From: Nesterenkonia sandarakina
Lineage (GTDB): Bacteria > Actinomycetota > Actinomycetes > Actinomycetales > Micrococcaceae
DNA length: 64,000 nt
Assembly: GCF_013410215.1 (NCBI RefSeq)
Contig: NZ_JACCFQ010000001.1
Span: forward strand, 1,736,001 to 1,800,000
Direction of reading: 5' to 3'
A program made the translations under genes and the position numbers. Each line of letters opens with the position of its first letter. Positions within the stretch are counted from its first letter, which is position 1. Of the stretch, positions 16,223-24,581 are shown piece after piece. Under the pieces are notes generated by a model that did not search any database, was not told where the DNA came from, and saw only the letters and a list, made by a program, of their open reading frames with translations.

Positions 16223-17494
16223 ATGAGCGCTCATTCGGACCCGCAGGGTCAATCAGACGATTCCAGTCCGGCCAGCCGTGTCGCCGGTGCCCTGAAGGCT
16301 CACCGCGCCCCACGGCATCAGATCGAGGATCAGGGCCGCTCCGGCGGCACCGTGCATCAGAACGGTCAGCTGCGGGTGGGAACCCTCTCCGCCGCGGCGG
16401 ATCAGCCCTATATGGTCAAGAACCGGCAGCGCGAGGACTTCGAGGCGGCCACCGCCGGTGACACCGAGGAGAAGAAGACCTCTTCACCGGTGAAGCTGAC
16501 CGGCACCACCTGGAAGTACAGCATCAAACGCACCTTCACCGAGTTCGGCCGGGACAGCTGCACCGACCTGGCGGCGGGGCTCACCTACTACGCGGTGCTC
16601 TCGGTCTTCCCGGCGCTGATCGCGCTGGTCTCGCTGATGTCCTTCGTCGGTGAGAGTGAGCGCACCCAGGAGTTCCTGCTCTCCACCGCCGCCCAGATGG
16701 TGGAATCCGACACCATGGAGCAGATCCGAGAGCCGATCATCGCGATCACCAGCGTCCAGGGCGCCGGAATCGGGCTCGCGCTGGGCATCCTGACCGCGCT
16801 GTGGACCGCCTCGAACTACGTCAATGCCTTCTCCCGGTCGATGAACCGGATCTACGAGGTGGAGGAGGGTCGCTCCATGCTGAAGCTGCGGCCGATCTTC
16901 TACCTGGTCACCGCCGGGCTGCTGGTGCTGGTCGCCACCGCGATCTTCCTGCTGCTGACCTCCGGCCCGATCGCCCGCGCCGTTGGAGACACCGTCGGAC
17001 TCGGGGACACCGCCGTGACCATCTTCAACTGGGGCACCTATCCTGCACTGCTGCTGGTGGCCGCGGCCTGCATTGCGATGCTGTACTTCGCCACGCCGAA
17101 CCTGCGTCAGCCCGGAGCGCGCTGGATCTCCGCGGGCGCCGTGCTGGCCATCCTGGTCATGGTGCTCGCCACCACCGCCGTGTTCTTCTACGTGGCGAAC
17201 TTCAGCAGCTACGAGGCCACCTACGGGGCGCTGGCCGGCGTGATCATCTTCCTGCTGTGGGTCTACATCATGAATCTGGTGCTGCTGCTCGGAGCCGAGT
17301 TCGACGCCGAGCTGGAGCGCGGACGTCAGCTCCAAAGCGGCATCGAGGCAGAGCGCACGATCATGCTCCCGCCGCGCGATATGGGCGCCGCAGAGAAGAA
17401 GTCGAAGAAGTATGAGGACCTGGTCGCCCAGGGCAGAGCACTGCGACTGACCCAGGGTGAGACCTTCGATCCCGAGGACTCCTGGCGGCGCTGA
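16223..17494 (+). CDS. YihY/BrkB-family membrane protein
   Basis: The 423-residue protein has about 90 disordered N-terminal residues, then a six-helix YihY/UPF0761 domain (about 95-370). Family marks are FGRDSCTDLAAGLTYYAVLSVFPALIAL, LTALWTASNYVNAF and LLWVYIMNLVLLLGAEFDAE. Older annotations call this ribonuclease BN, but the family is an integral membrane protein of uncertain function. The long N-terminus is supported by TAGTTT (16211-16216) six bases before ATG 16223, a leaderless start also seen at other genes here. A polar tail follows the last helix. Confidence 0.9.
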   Translation: MSAHSDPQGQSDDSSPASRVAGALKAHRAPRHQIEDQGRSGGTVHQNGQLRVGTLSAAADQPYMVKNRQREDFEAATAGDTEEKKTSSPVKLTGTTWKYSIKRTFTEFGRDSCTDLAAGLTYYAVLSVFPALIALVSLMSFVGESERTQEFLLSTAAQMVESDTMEQIREPIIAITSVQGAGIGLALGILTALWTASNYVNAFSRSMNRIYEVEEGRSMLKLRPIFYLVTAGLLVLVATAIFLLLTSGPIARAVGDTVGLGDTAVTIFNWGTYPALLLVAAACIAMLYFATPNLRQPGARWISAGAVLAILVMVLATTAVFFYVANFSSYEATYGALAGVIIFLLWVYIMNLVLLLGAEFDAELERGRQLQSGIEAERTIMLPPRDMGAAEKKSKKYEDLVAQGRALRLTQGETFDPEDSWRR

Positions 17495-17953
17495 GACTCG
17501 CCGAGAGCAGACTCGCGTAACACTGTGACTTATTAGCAGGTCGGGCCGGTCTACTGGTGAGTAGCCACGGCGCCAACCACATGTTGCATACGTGTTACAA
17601 CTAGCAGAGTGACCCGGCTCACAGAATCTGCGGACACCTGACCGCCTAGCAGCTCCCGTGCAATTCCTCAGCCGGAATTGCACGGGAGTTTCTCTGTCTG
17701 CGGTGGGTGGTTGCATGTTTCACACATGTTTTCGCAGCTCTGAGATGCCGGCCTCGGGTGAGTGATCTGGGTCATATCTTGCGCGGTTGCATCGGGTAAC
17801 GATTCAGACACGCAGCGGAAAAGCGTCCTCAGGTGCGCAGCGCCGACCGTAGTCTGGTTCGCACATTGAACCGGTGTTAGATGGGTCACCTTCTCGAGGG
17901 ATGAGGGAAGACATCGGACCCGGTCACATCGCATTGAAGGATGAGGAGCAACT
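17495..17953 (+). promoter_or_regulatory. 459-bp intergenic region with terminator and CRP/GlxR-like boxes
   Basis: The region separates the YihY gene from the first peptide importer. It contains AGTGA-N6-TCACA (17608-17623), a near-perfect CRP/GlxR-type palindrome, a factor-independent terminator (17653-17688) and a weaker AGTGA-N6-TCATA site (17761-17776). The second site lies about 180 bases upstream of the importer start and is the likelier regulator of it. GAGGAG lies just before the GTG at 17954. No gene or small ORF is convincing here. Confidence 0.55.
17653..17695 (+). terminator. Rho-independent terminator after the YihY gene
   Basis: A perfect 15-bp stem (17653-17667 with 17674-17688) with a six-base loop is followed by TTTCTC. 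It lies 159 bases after the YihY stop codon and would end that transcript or a short transcript initiated within the gap. Confidence 0.85.
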
Positions 17954-19795
17954 GTGAAACTGAGGAAACTCTCTGCGGCGACGGCCCTTCTGGCCACCGG
18001 CGCACTCGTGCTCTCCGGATGCACCCCGGGCGGCGGCAATGACGACGCCGACGGCGCGGAAACCGGCAACGGCGAGACCAGCGGCAACACCGACGCGTTC
18101 AGCGCCGAGGGCCAGCAGTTCACCACCGAGCCGGAGGACACCGGCAAGGCCGATACCAGCGACCTCGAGACCATGGACGACGAGATCTCGGTCTCCATGG
18201 GTGAGATCGAGTTCGTGGGCTACAACGGTCAGACCCCGGAGAGCTACAGCGTCTACAACTCCACCGTGGTGAACCGGATCTTCGAGGGCTTCGGCTACTG
18301 GGGCACTGACAACGTCTGGTACGCCAATGAGGACTTCGGCTCCTATGAGGTCGTCAGCGAAGACCCATTCACCGTGGAGTACACCATCGGTGAAGATGTC
18401 ACCTGGTCCGATGGCACCCCGGTCACCGTGGCCGACTACGTGCTGGACTGGGCCTATCAGAACGCCTCGCTGACCAACTCTGATGATGAGCCGCTGTTCA
18501 ACGGCATCTCCCAGACCTACGGCGAGCGTGTGCTCGAAGGCCCGCAGGGCGATCCCGAGGGCAAGACCTTCACCATCGAATACACCGAGCCCTTCGCCGA
18601 CTGGGAGATCATGGTCAACTACGCGCTGCCGGCGCATGTGGTCGCCGAGCAGAGTGACATGGAGCTCGACGAGCTGGTCACCGCGGTGCGCGAGGCCGAC
18701 ACCGAGACGCTGGAGCCCGTGGCTGAGTTCTGGAACGAGGGCTGGCTGACCGACCCCGGCACGCTGCCCGATGAGGAGCTCATCCCGGTCAACGGTGCTT
18801 ATAAGCTGGACAACTGGCAGGCCGGTGAGTCCCTGACCATCTCCGCCAATGAGGAGTACTGGGGCAACGCGCCGGGCACCGAGCGGATCGTCTTCCGCTT
18901 CGTCAACGACGGCCAGCATGTCCAGGCTCTGGAGAACGGGGACCTCAACGTCGCCCGCCCCCAGGCCACCGTGGACACCCGCGGCCAGCTCGAGCGCCTG
19001 GAGGGCCAGATCGTTCTGCATGAGGGTGAGGCGGCCACCTGGGAGCACCTGGACTTCAACTTCATCGAAGGCAGCGCCTTCGCTGACAGTCTGGAGCTGC
19101 GCGAGGCCTTCGCCATGTGCGTGCCGCGCCAGCAGATCGTCTCCAACCTGGTCGAGCCGGTCAACCCCGAGGCCACGGTGCTCAACGCCCGCGAGTCGCT
19201 GACCTTCGAGGAGAACTACGAGGACATCGTCTCCGAGAGCTACGACGGCAGCTATGACGAGGTCGACATCGAGGGTGCCGCCGAGATCCTCGAGGCTGAG
19301 GATGCTGTGGGCACCGAGGTCCGCATCGGCTACGCCGGTCCGAACCCGCGCCGCACCGATACTGTGGCCGAGATCAAGGCCTCCTGTGACGAGGCCGGCT
19401 TCGAGATCGTGGACTCCGGCTCCGAGGACTTCTTCGGTCCGGGCGGTGCCCAGGAGACCGGCGACTACGAAGTCGCACTCTTCGCCTGGGCCGGTTCCGG
19501 CCAGGTGGTCTCGGGACAGAACATCTACTCCACGGGACGCGCGCAGAACTACGGCGAGTACTCCAACGAGACCGTGGATGACCTGTTCAACCAGCTTGCC
19601 ACCACGGAAGACGAGGCCGAGCAGCAGGAGATCATCATCGGCATCGAGCAGGAGCTCTGGGGAGACCTGTTCGGGATCCCGCTCTACGTGCACCCGCAGC
19701 TCTCCGGCTCGGACATCTCGATCAGCAACGTCCGCGACACCGCTTCGCAGGACCAGATCGTGTGGAACGCCGAGCAGTGGCAGCGCGCCGAGTGA
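17954..19795 (+). CDS. Peptide ABC transporter substrate-binding lipoprotein (family 5)
   Basis: The 613-residue lipoprotein has a signal with lipobox ending at Cys23 (ALVLSGC), an acidic linker to about residue 75 and an SBP_bac_5 (DppA/OppA) domain. Family features include the N-terminal region VNRIFEGFGYWG, NPFTVEYTIGEDVTWSDGTPVTVADYVLDW-like helix and YSTGRAQNYGEYSN near the end. It captures oligopeptides or a similar solute outside the membrane for the permease genes that follow. Composition is very acidic, as expected for a halotolerant actinobacterium. The GTG start has GAGGAG upstream. Substrate cannot be assigned from sequence. Confidence 0.93.
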   Translation: MKLRKLSAATALLATGALVLSGCTPGGGNDDADGAETGNGETSGNTDAFSAEGQQFTTEPEDTGKADTSDLETMDDEISVSMGEIEFVGYNGQTPESYSVYNSTVVNRIFEGFGYWGTDNVWYANEDFGSYEVVSEDPFTVEYTIGEDVTWSDGTPVTVADYVLDWAYQNASLTNSDDEPLFNGISQTYGERVLEGPQGDPEGKTFTIEYTEPFADWEIMVNYALPAHVVAEQSDMELDELVTAVREADTETLEPVAEFWNEGWLTDPGTLPDEELIPVNGAYKLDNWQAGESLTISANEEYWGNAPGTERIVFRFVNDGQHVQALENGDLNVARPQATVDTRGQLERLEGQIVLHEGEAATWEHLDFNFIEGSAFADSLELREAFAMCVPRQQIVSNLVEPVNPEATVLNARESLTFEENYEDIVSESYDGSYDEVDIEGAAEILEAEDAVGTEVRIGYAGPNPRRTDTVAEIKASCDEAGFEIVDSGSEDFFGPGGAQETGDYEVALFAWAGSGQVVSGQNIYSTGRAQNYGEYSNETVDDLFNQLATTEDEAEQQEIIIGIEQELWGDLFGIPLYVHPQLSGSDISISNVRDTASQDQIVWNAEQWQRAE

Positions 19796-19854
19796 TCTCA
19801 GCAGTCCCCAGGTCCCGCCCAGCCGAGCATCTCGGCTGAGCTCAGGACCGTAGA

Positions 19855-19903
19855 CATCGGTGGGGTTCGACCCGGAGGAACTCCGGATCGAACCCCACCG
19901 ATG
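19855..19903 (+). terminator. 23-bp hairpin between binding-protein and permease genes
   Basis: Bases 19855-19877 pair with 19881-19903 with one mismatch and a GAA loop. The hairpin lies 59 bases after the binding-protein stop and 35 before the permease start, with no T-tract. It probably acts as a partial terminator or mRNA-stabilising structure, keeping the binding protein in excess over the membrane subunits, a common arrangement in importer operons (inference). Confidence 0.65.
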
Positions 19904-19938
19904 CTTGGCCCACAGCTCGTGGAAGGTACAACCACCCC

Positions 19939-21462
19939 GTGTACAGCTATGTCCTCAAGCGTCTCCTCAGTGCCATCCTGGTGCTCTTCGGCGCCTCTCT
20001 GCTCGTCTTCGTCCTGGTGATCAACTCCGGGGACCCGCTCCAGGAGCTGCGTGAGTCCAATGCGGACAACGTGGAGTTCCTGATCCAGCAGCGGATCTCC
20101 TTCATGAATCTGGATGAGCCCTGGTACTCCCGGTACTGGATCTGGCTCACCGGGATCGCCGGATGCGCCGTGGGCGCCTGCGACTTCGGCACCAATATGA
20201 GTGGACAGGACGTCGGCGCGATGGTCGCGAACTCCGCGTCCTCCACCCTGCGCCTGGTCTTCCTGGCCACCATCCTCTCGATAATCATCGGCATCCTCAC
20301 CGGAATCGTCACCGCCATCCGGCAGTACTCCTCGCTGGACTACGCCGTCTCCTTCTTCGTCTTCCTCTTCTTCTCGCTCCCGGTCTTCTGGGCCGCGGTG
20401 CTGGCCAAGGACTGGATGGGCATCACGTACAACAACTGGCTGCGCGAACCGAACTTCACCTGGACGCAGATCATCATCGTCGCCGCCGTCGCCGCGATCC
20501 TGGTGCCGCTGATCATCGGCGGCTCCGCCCGACGTCGGCTGCTCACCGGGGCCGTGATGTTCGGCTTCGTCATGGTGGTCATGCCGGCGATGGACTCGAT
20601 GAACTACGCCCGCGAGCCCCAGCTCGGCCCGGCCGTCATCACCGTTCTCGGCATCGGACTGGCCTTCGGGCTGACCGCGCTGCTCTCCGGGCTGCGGAAC
20701 CGGCGGGTGCTGTACTCCGCGCTGACCGTGGTCGGAATCGGCCTGGTCTCCTACTACGCCACCTTCTGGCTGCTGATCGACCCGCCTGGCGGCTGGCTGA
20801 CCATCGCGGGACTGTTCCTGGTCACCATCGCCGTCGCCGTGCTGGTGGGTCGGACCATGGGAGGCCACGCCAAGGGTCAGGCCGTGGCCGTCAGCGTGAT
20901 CACCGCCGCGCTGTTCGCGGTCATGGTCCTGCTGGATCACTTCATGCGGGCCTGGCCCGGGTTCCTGGGCCTGAAACCACGCCCGATCGCCACCATCGGC
21001 TCCTCATCGCCGAACTTCAGCGGGGACTTCTGGGAGGTCGCCCTGGATCAGGGGACACAGCTGGTGCTGCCCACCACGATCCTGATGCTGGTCTCGGTGG
21101 CCACCTACACGCGGTACACCCGCAGCTCCATGCTGGAGGCCGTGAACCAGGACTACATCCGCACGGCACGCGCCAAGGGCGTCAACGAGCGCACAGTTGT
21201 CTTCAAGCATGCCTTCCGCAACTCGATGATCCCGCTGACCACCATCGTGGCCTTTGACTTCGCCGGTCTGATCGGCGGCGCCGTGGTCGTCGAGCAGGTC
21301 TTCGGCTGGTCCGGCATGGGCGACATGTTCGTCACCGGATTGAGCAGCTCCGACCCTGCCCCGGTCATGGCGTTCACCCTTATCACCGGCGCCGCCGCGG
21401 TGCTGTTCAACCTGATTGCGGACCTCATGTACGCGGTCCTGGATCCGAGGATTAGAGTATGA
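19939..21462 (+). CDS. Peptide ABC transporter permease, DppB-like with extra membrane region
   Basis: The 507-residue protein begins YSYVLKRLLSAILVLFGASLLVFVLV and ends with the DppB membrane-domain pattern: the EAA loop YIRTARAKGVNERTVVFKHAFRNSMIPL and LIADLMYAVLDPRIRV. Usual DppB proteins have about 310-340 residues. Here some 170 residues with about five additional hydrophobic helices (roughly 180-330) are inserted before the last permease half. It forms the membrane channel with the next gene. The start is a GTG, and the end overlaps the next gene by ATGA. The insertion could be a lineage-specific feature; its role is unknown. Confidence 0.9.
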   Translation: MYSYVLKRLLSAILVLFGASLLVFVLVINSGDPLQELRESNADNVEFLIQQRISFMNLDEPWYSRYWIWLTGIAGCAVGACDFGTNMSGQDVGAMVANSASSTLRLVFLATILSIIIGILTGIVTAIRQYSSLDYAVSFFVFLFFSLPVFWAAVLAKDWMGITYNNWLREPNFTWTQIIIVAAVAAILVPLIIGGSARRRLLTGAVMFGFVMVVMPAMDSMNYAREPQLGPAVITVLGIGLAFGLTALLSGLRNRRVLYSALTVVGIGLVSYYATFWLLIDPPGGWLTIAGLFLVTIAVAVLVGRTMGGHAKGQAVAVSVITAALFAVMVLLDHFMRAWPGFLGLKPRPIATIGSSSPNFSGDFWEVALDQGTQLVLPTTILMLVSVATYTRYTRSSMLEAVNQDYIRTARAKGVNERTVVFKHAFRNSMIPLTTIVAFDFAGLIGGAVVVEQVFGWSGMGDMFVTGLSSSDPAPVMAFTLITGAAAVLFNLIADLMYAVLDPRIRV

Positions 21463-22628
21463 GCCAGCAGACACCCCCCGTCCCGCCCGAGGATGTGCGC
21501 AGCGCCGCCGAGGCCGAGGACGCCAAGCTCGCCAGCGCGCAGCGCTCCTACTCCCAGGGCCAGCTGGTCCGGCGCAGATTCTTCGCCCATAAGCCGGCCG
21601 TGGTCTCCATGGTGGTGCTGGCCTTCATCATCCTGCTCTCGATCACCTCGATCGGCTTCTCCGGGCAGGGCACCGGCTGGTGGTCCAAGAGCTTCCTGTC
21701 CACCGGTCTCACGGTCAACGGCGGCCGCCCCACCATGTTCACCGACGGCTTCCTGGGTGAGCATCCCTTCGGCCAGGACAGCATCGGCCGGGACTACTTC
21801 GCCATGGTGATGCGCGGCACCCAGCAGTCCCTGCTCGTGGCCATAGGCGTGGCGCTGTCCTCCACCTTCCTCGGAGTGCTGGTCGGCGCGCTGGCCGGGT
21901 ACTTCCGCGGCTGGGTCGAGGCGGTGCTGATGCGCGTCACCGATGTGGTCATCGTGGTGCCGCTGCTGGCCCTGGCGGCCGTCTTCGGCGCCTACGCCCA
22001 GGGCCTGCCAGGGGGCACGCTCACGCTGGCGCTCGCCATCGGCCTGGCCACCTGGACCGGCACTGCCCGTCTGGTCCGCGCGGAGATCCTCTCGCTGCGG
22101 GAGAAGGAGTACGTCTCAGCCGCCGTCTCCATGGGTGCCCACCCGGCACGGATCATTCTCAAGCACATGCTGCCCAACAGCATCGGGGTGATTGTGGTCA
22201 ACGCCACCTTCGCGATTGCCACCGCCATCCTCCTGGAGACCACGCTGTCCTACCTCGGATTCGGAGTCCAGGCCCCGGAGACGTCGCTCGGTGCGCTGAT
22301 CCAGAACAACCAGAACGCCTTCACCACCCGGCCCTGGCTCTTCTGGTTCCCCGGGCTCTTCATCATCGCCATCGCGCTGAGCGTGAACTTCATCGGCGAC
22401 GGCCTCCGGGACGCCATCGACCCACGGCAGAAGCGCTCCGGCGCCAACCGGCCCGGCTGGCGGACTGCCTTCGGCCTGCTCGGCCGCGCCACCGCGGAGG
22501 AGCGGTCCGGCAAGCAGGTGAGCGAGCTCTCCGGTGGTCCCACCCAGATGCAGCCGCCCGCCGGAATGGCCGACCACGGTCCAGACTTCGGGCATGATCC
22601 GACCGATGAGAAGAAGAGGGACTCCTGA
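21459..22628 (+). CDS. Peptide ABC transporter permease, DppC-like
   Basis: The 389-residue DppC/OppC-type permease has an N-terminal cytosolic stretch, a first helix (VVSMVVLAFIILLSITSIGF), the OppC motif LGEHPFGQDSIGRDYFAMVMRGTQQSL and the EAA loop VSAAVSMGAHPARIILKHMLPNSIGV. The C-terminal 65 residues are polar and longer than usual. It pairs with the DppB-like subunit and overlaps both neighbours (four bases upstream, one base downstream), so the operon is tightly coupled. Confidence 0.93.
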   Translation: MSQQTPPVPPEDVRSAAEAEDAKLASAQRSYSQGQLVRRRFFAHKPAVVSMVVLAFIILLSITSIGFSGQGTGWWSKSFLSTGLTVNGGRPTMFTDGFLGEHPFGQDSIGRDYFAMVMRGTQQSLLVAIGVALSSTFLGVLVGALAGYFRGWVEAVLMRVTDVVIVVPLLALAAVFGAYAQGLPGGTLTLALAIGLATWTGTARLVRAEILSLREKEYVSAAVSMGAHPARIILKHMLPNSIGVIVVNATFAIATAILLETTLSYLGFGVQAPETSLGALIQNNQNAFTTRPWLFWFPGLFIIAIALSVNFIGDGLRDAIDPRQKRSGANRPGWRTAFGLLGRATAEERSGKQVSELSGGPTQMQPPAGMADHGPDFGHDPTDEKKRDS

Positions 22629-24373
22629 TGCCCGAACCAGTGCTGAGTTATAAGGACATCCGCGTCAGCTTCGCCACCGAGTTCGGCGATGTCGACGCCG
22701 TCAAGGGAGTCTCCTTCGAGGTCATGCCGGGTGAGGTCGTCGCCGTGGTCGGAGAATCCGGCTCCGGCAAGTCCGTCACCTCCTCCACGGCTATGGGGCT
22801 GCTGCCGGAGAACGCCACCGTCGAGGGTGAGGTGCTGCTTGAAGGTCGCAGCGTGTTGCAGATGTCCACCGCTGAGCTGCGCCGGCTGCGCGGCTCCGAC
22901 ATCAGCATGGTCTTCCAGGAGCCGATGACCGCGCTGAACCCGGTGCTGCGCGTGTCGGATCAGCTGGTGGAGGCGCTGCAGGTCCACGACGTGGCCTTCG
23001 GCGCAGACGCTCTGGAGAAGTCCGTCGAGCTGCTGGAGCGCGTAGGCATCCCCGATGCCCGGACCAAGATCCGGCAGTATCCGCACCAGTTCTCCGGAGG
23101 GCAGCGCCAGCGCATCGTGATCGCGATGGCGATCGCCTGCGGGCCGAAGGTGATCATCGCCGATGAGCCCACCACAGCACTGGATGTCACGGTGCAGGCC
23201 GAGATCCTGGATCTGCTGCGTGAGCTGAAGCAGGAGCTGAACACCGGCATCCTGCTGATCACGCACAACATGGGCGTGGTCGCGGACATGGCGGACCGCG
23301 TGGTGGTGATGCTCAATGGCGAGGTGGTGGAGACCGGACCGGTGACCAAGATCCTCGGCCACCCGGAGCACCCCTACACCCGTCGCCTGCTCGCGGCGAT
23401 GCCGCTGCTGCGGGAGGCAGGGGACCCCTCGCTGGAGCAGGACCGCGAACGGGAGCGTGTCAGAGTCACCGAGCGTGCCGCGCGTGAGAACAGCCCCGGC
23501 GCAACCGCCGGCGTGAGCGCCGGCGCAGCTTCAGGTGCGGCTTCGGTTGCGCCTCCGGCGCTCGAGGCCAAGGACGTCGCGCTGGAGTACAAGTTCCGGC
23601 GCAAGGCGACTCGAGTGGTGCACGATCTGAACTTCACCGTGCAGCCCGGGGAGATCATGGGTCTGGTGGGGGAGTCTGGTTCGGGCAAGTCCACCGTGGC
23701 CAAGGCGGTGCTGGGCCTGCTCGACATCGCCGAAGGTGAGTTGCGCGTGCGCGGTGAGAACATGCCCACGCTTCCTGCCAAGCAGAAGAAGGCGCTCAAG
23801 CGGGAGATCGGCGTGGTGTTCCAGGACCCGGCCGCCTCGCTGGACCCACGATTCCCGATCGGTGACATCATCACCGAGCCGATGGTGGTGCATAAGGAGG
23901 GGGACAAGAACTCCCGCACCGCCCGGGCCCGGGAGCTGCTGGATGCCGTCAGACTGCCCTCCAGCGTGCTCAACCGTTACCCGCATGAGCTCTCCGGGGG
24001 CCAGCGGCAGCGCATCTCGATCGCCCGCGCGCTGACCCTGAATCCCACGCTGCTGATCGCCGACGAGCCCACCTCGGCCCTGGACGTCTCGGTCCAGGCC
24101 GCGGTGCTGGAGCTGTTCTCCGAGCTGCAGCAGCAATACGGCTTCGCCTGCCTCTTCGTCAGCCATGACCTCGCAGTCGTGGACTCCCTGGCGCACAAGG
24201 TGCTGGTGATGCAGAAGGGACGCACCGTGGAGCAGGGGACCACCGACGAGGTGCTGCGTCATGCCCGGGAGTCCTACACCCAGCAGCTGCTGGCCGCGGC
24301 TCCGGTGCCGAACCCCGAGGTGCAGGCCCGACGCCGGACCGAGCGCCAACGGCTGCTCGCCGCCCTGAGCTGA
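22628..24373 (+). CDS. Fused dipeptide ABC transporter ATPase (DppD-DppF)
   Basis: The 581-residue protein contains two complete ABC ATPase domains. Each has a Walker A (GESGSGKS), a signature (FSGGQRQRI and LSGGQRQRI) and a Walker B ([11 protein letters not shown] and LIADEPTSALD), with a 45-residue Ala/Gly-rich linker around residues 265-310. It energises import through the two preceding permeases from the cytosolic side. Fusion of DppD and DppF into one chain is common in actinobacteria, while the second importer downstream keeps them separate. The ATG shares one base with the upstream stop. Confidence 0.95.
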   Translation: MPEPVLSYKDIRVSFATEFGDVDAVKGVSFEVMPGEVVAVVGESGSGKSVTSSTAMGLLPENATVEGEVLLEGRSVLQMSTAELRRLRGSDISMVFQEPMTALNPVLRVSDQLVEALQVHDVAFGADALEKSVELLERVGIPDARTKIRQYPHQFSGGQRQRIVIAMAIACGPKVIIADEPTTALDVTVQAEILDLLRELKQELNTGILLITHNMGVVADMADRVVVMLNGEVVETGPVTKILGHPEHPYTRRLLAAMPLLREAGDPSLEQDRERERVRVTERAARENSPGATAGVSAGAASGAASVAPPALEAKDVALEYKFRRKATRVVHDLNFTVQPGEIMGLVGESGSGKSTVAKAVLGLLDIAEGELRVRGENMPTLPAKQKKALKREIGVVFQDPAASLDPRFPIGDIITEPMVVHKEGDKNSRTARARELLDAVRLPSSVLNRYPHELSGGQRQRISIARALTLNPTLLIADEPTSALDVSVQAAVLELFSELQQQYGFACLFVSHDLAVVDSLAHKVLVMQKGRTVEQGTTDEVLRHARESYTQQLLAAAPVPNPEVQARRRTERQRLLAALS

Positions 24374-24581
24374 GCGCGCGAGCTGGGCGGTCGAGAAGTG
24401 CGCCCTGGAGCGCGCCTGGGCGGCAGTGAGTAGCAGATGGAACACGGTCAGATGAACAGGACCTGAAACACAGCTGAAAAGTTGCCCTGCTAAACTCGCT
24501 CCCACAGGTGACCCACGCAACACACTCGCTGGGGTCGCCGTATGCCCAGAAAGCTCGCATCTTCTCGAGGAGTCATCGAAT

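Noticed and set aside
17495-17690. A small RNA ending at the 17653 terminator
   Set aside because: No convincing promoter with both -35 and -10 elements was found in the expected position, so the terminator is assigned to the YihY transcript.
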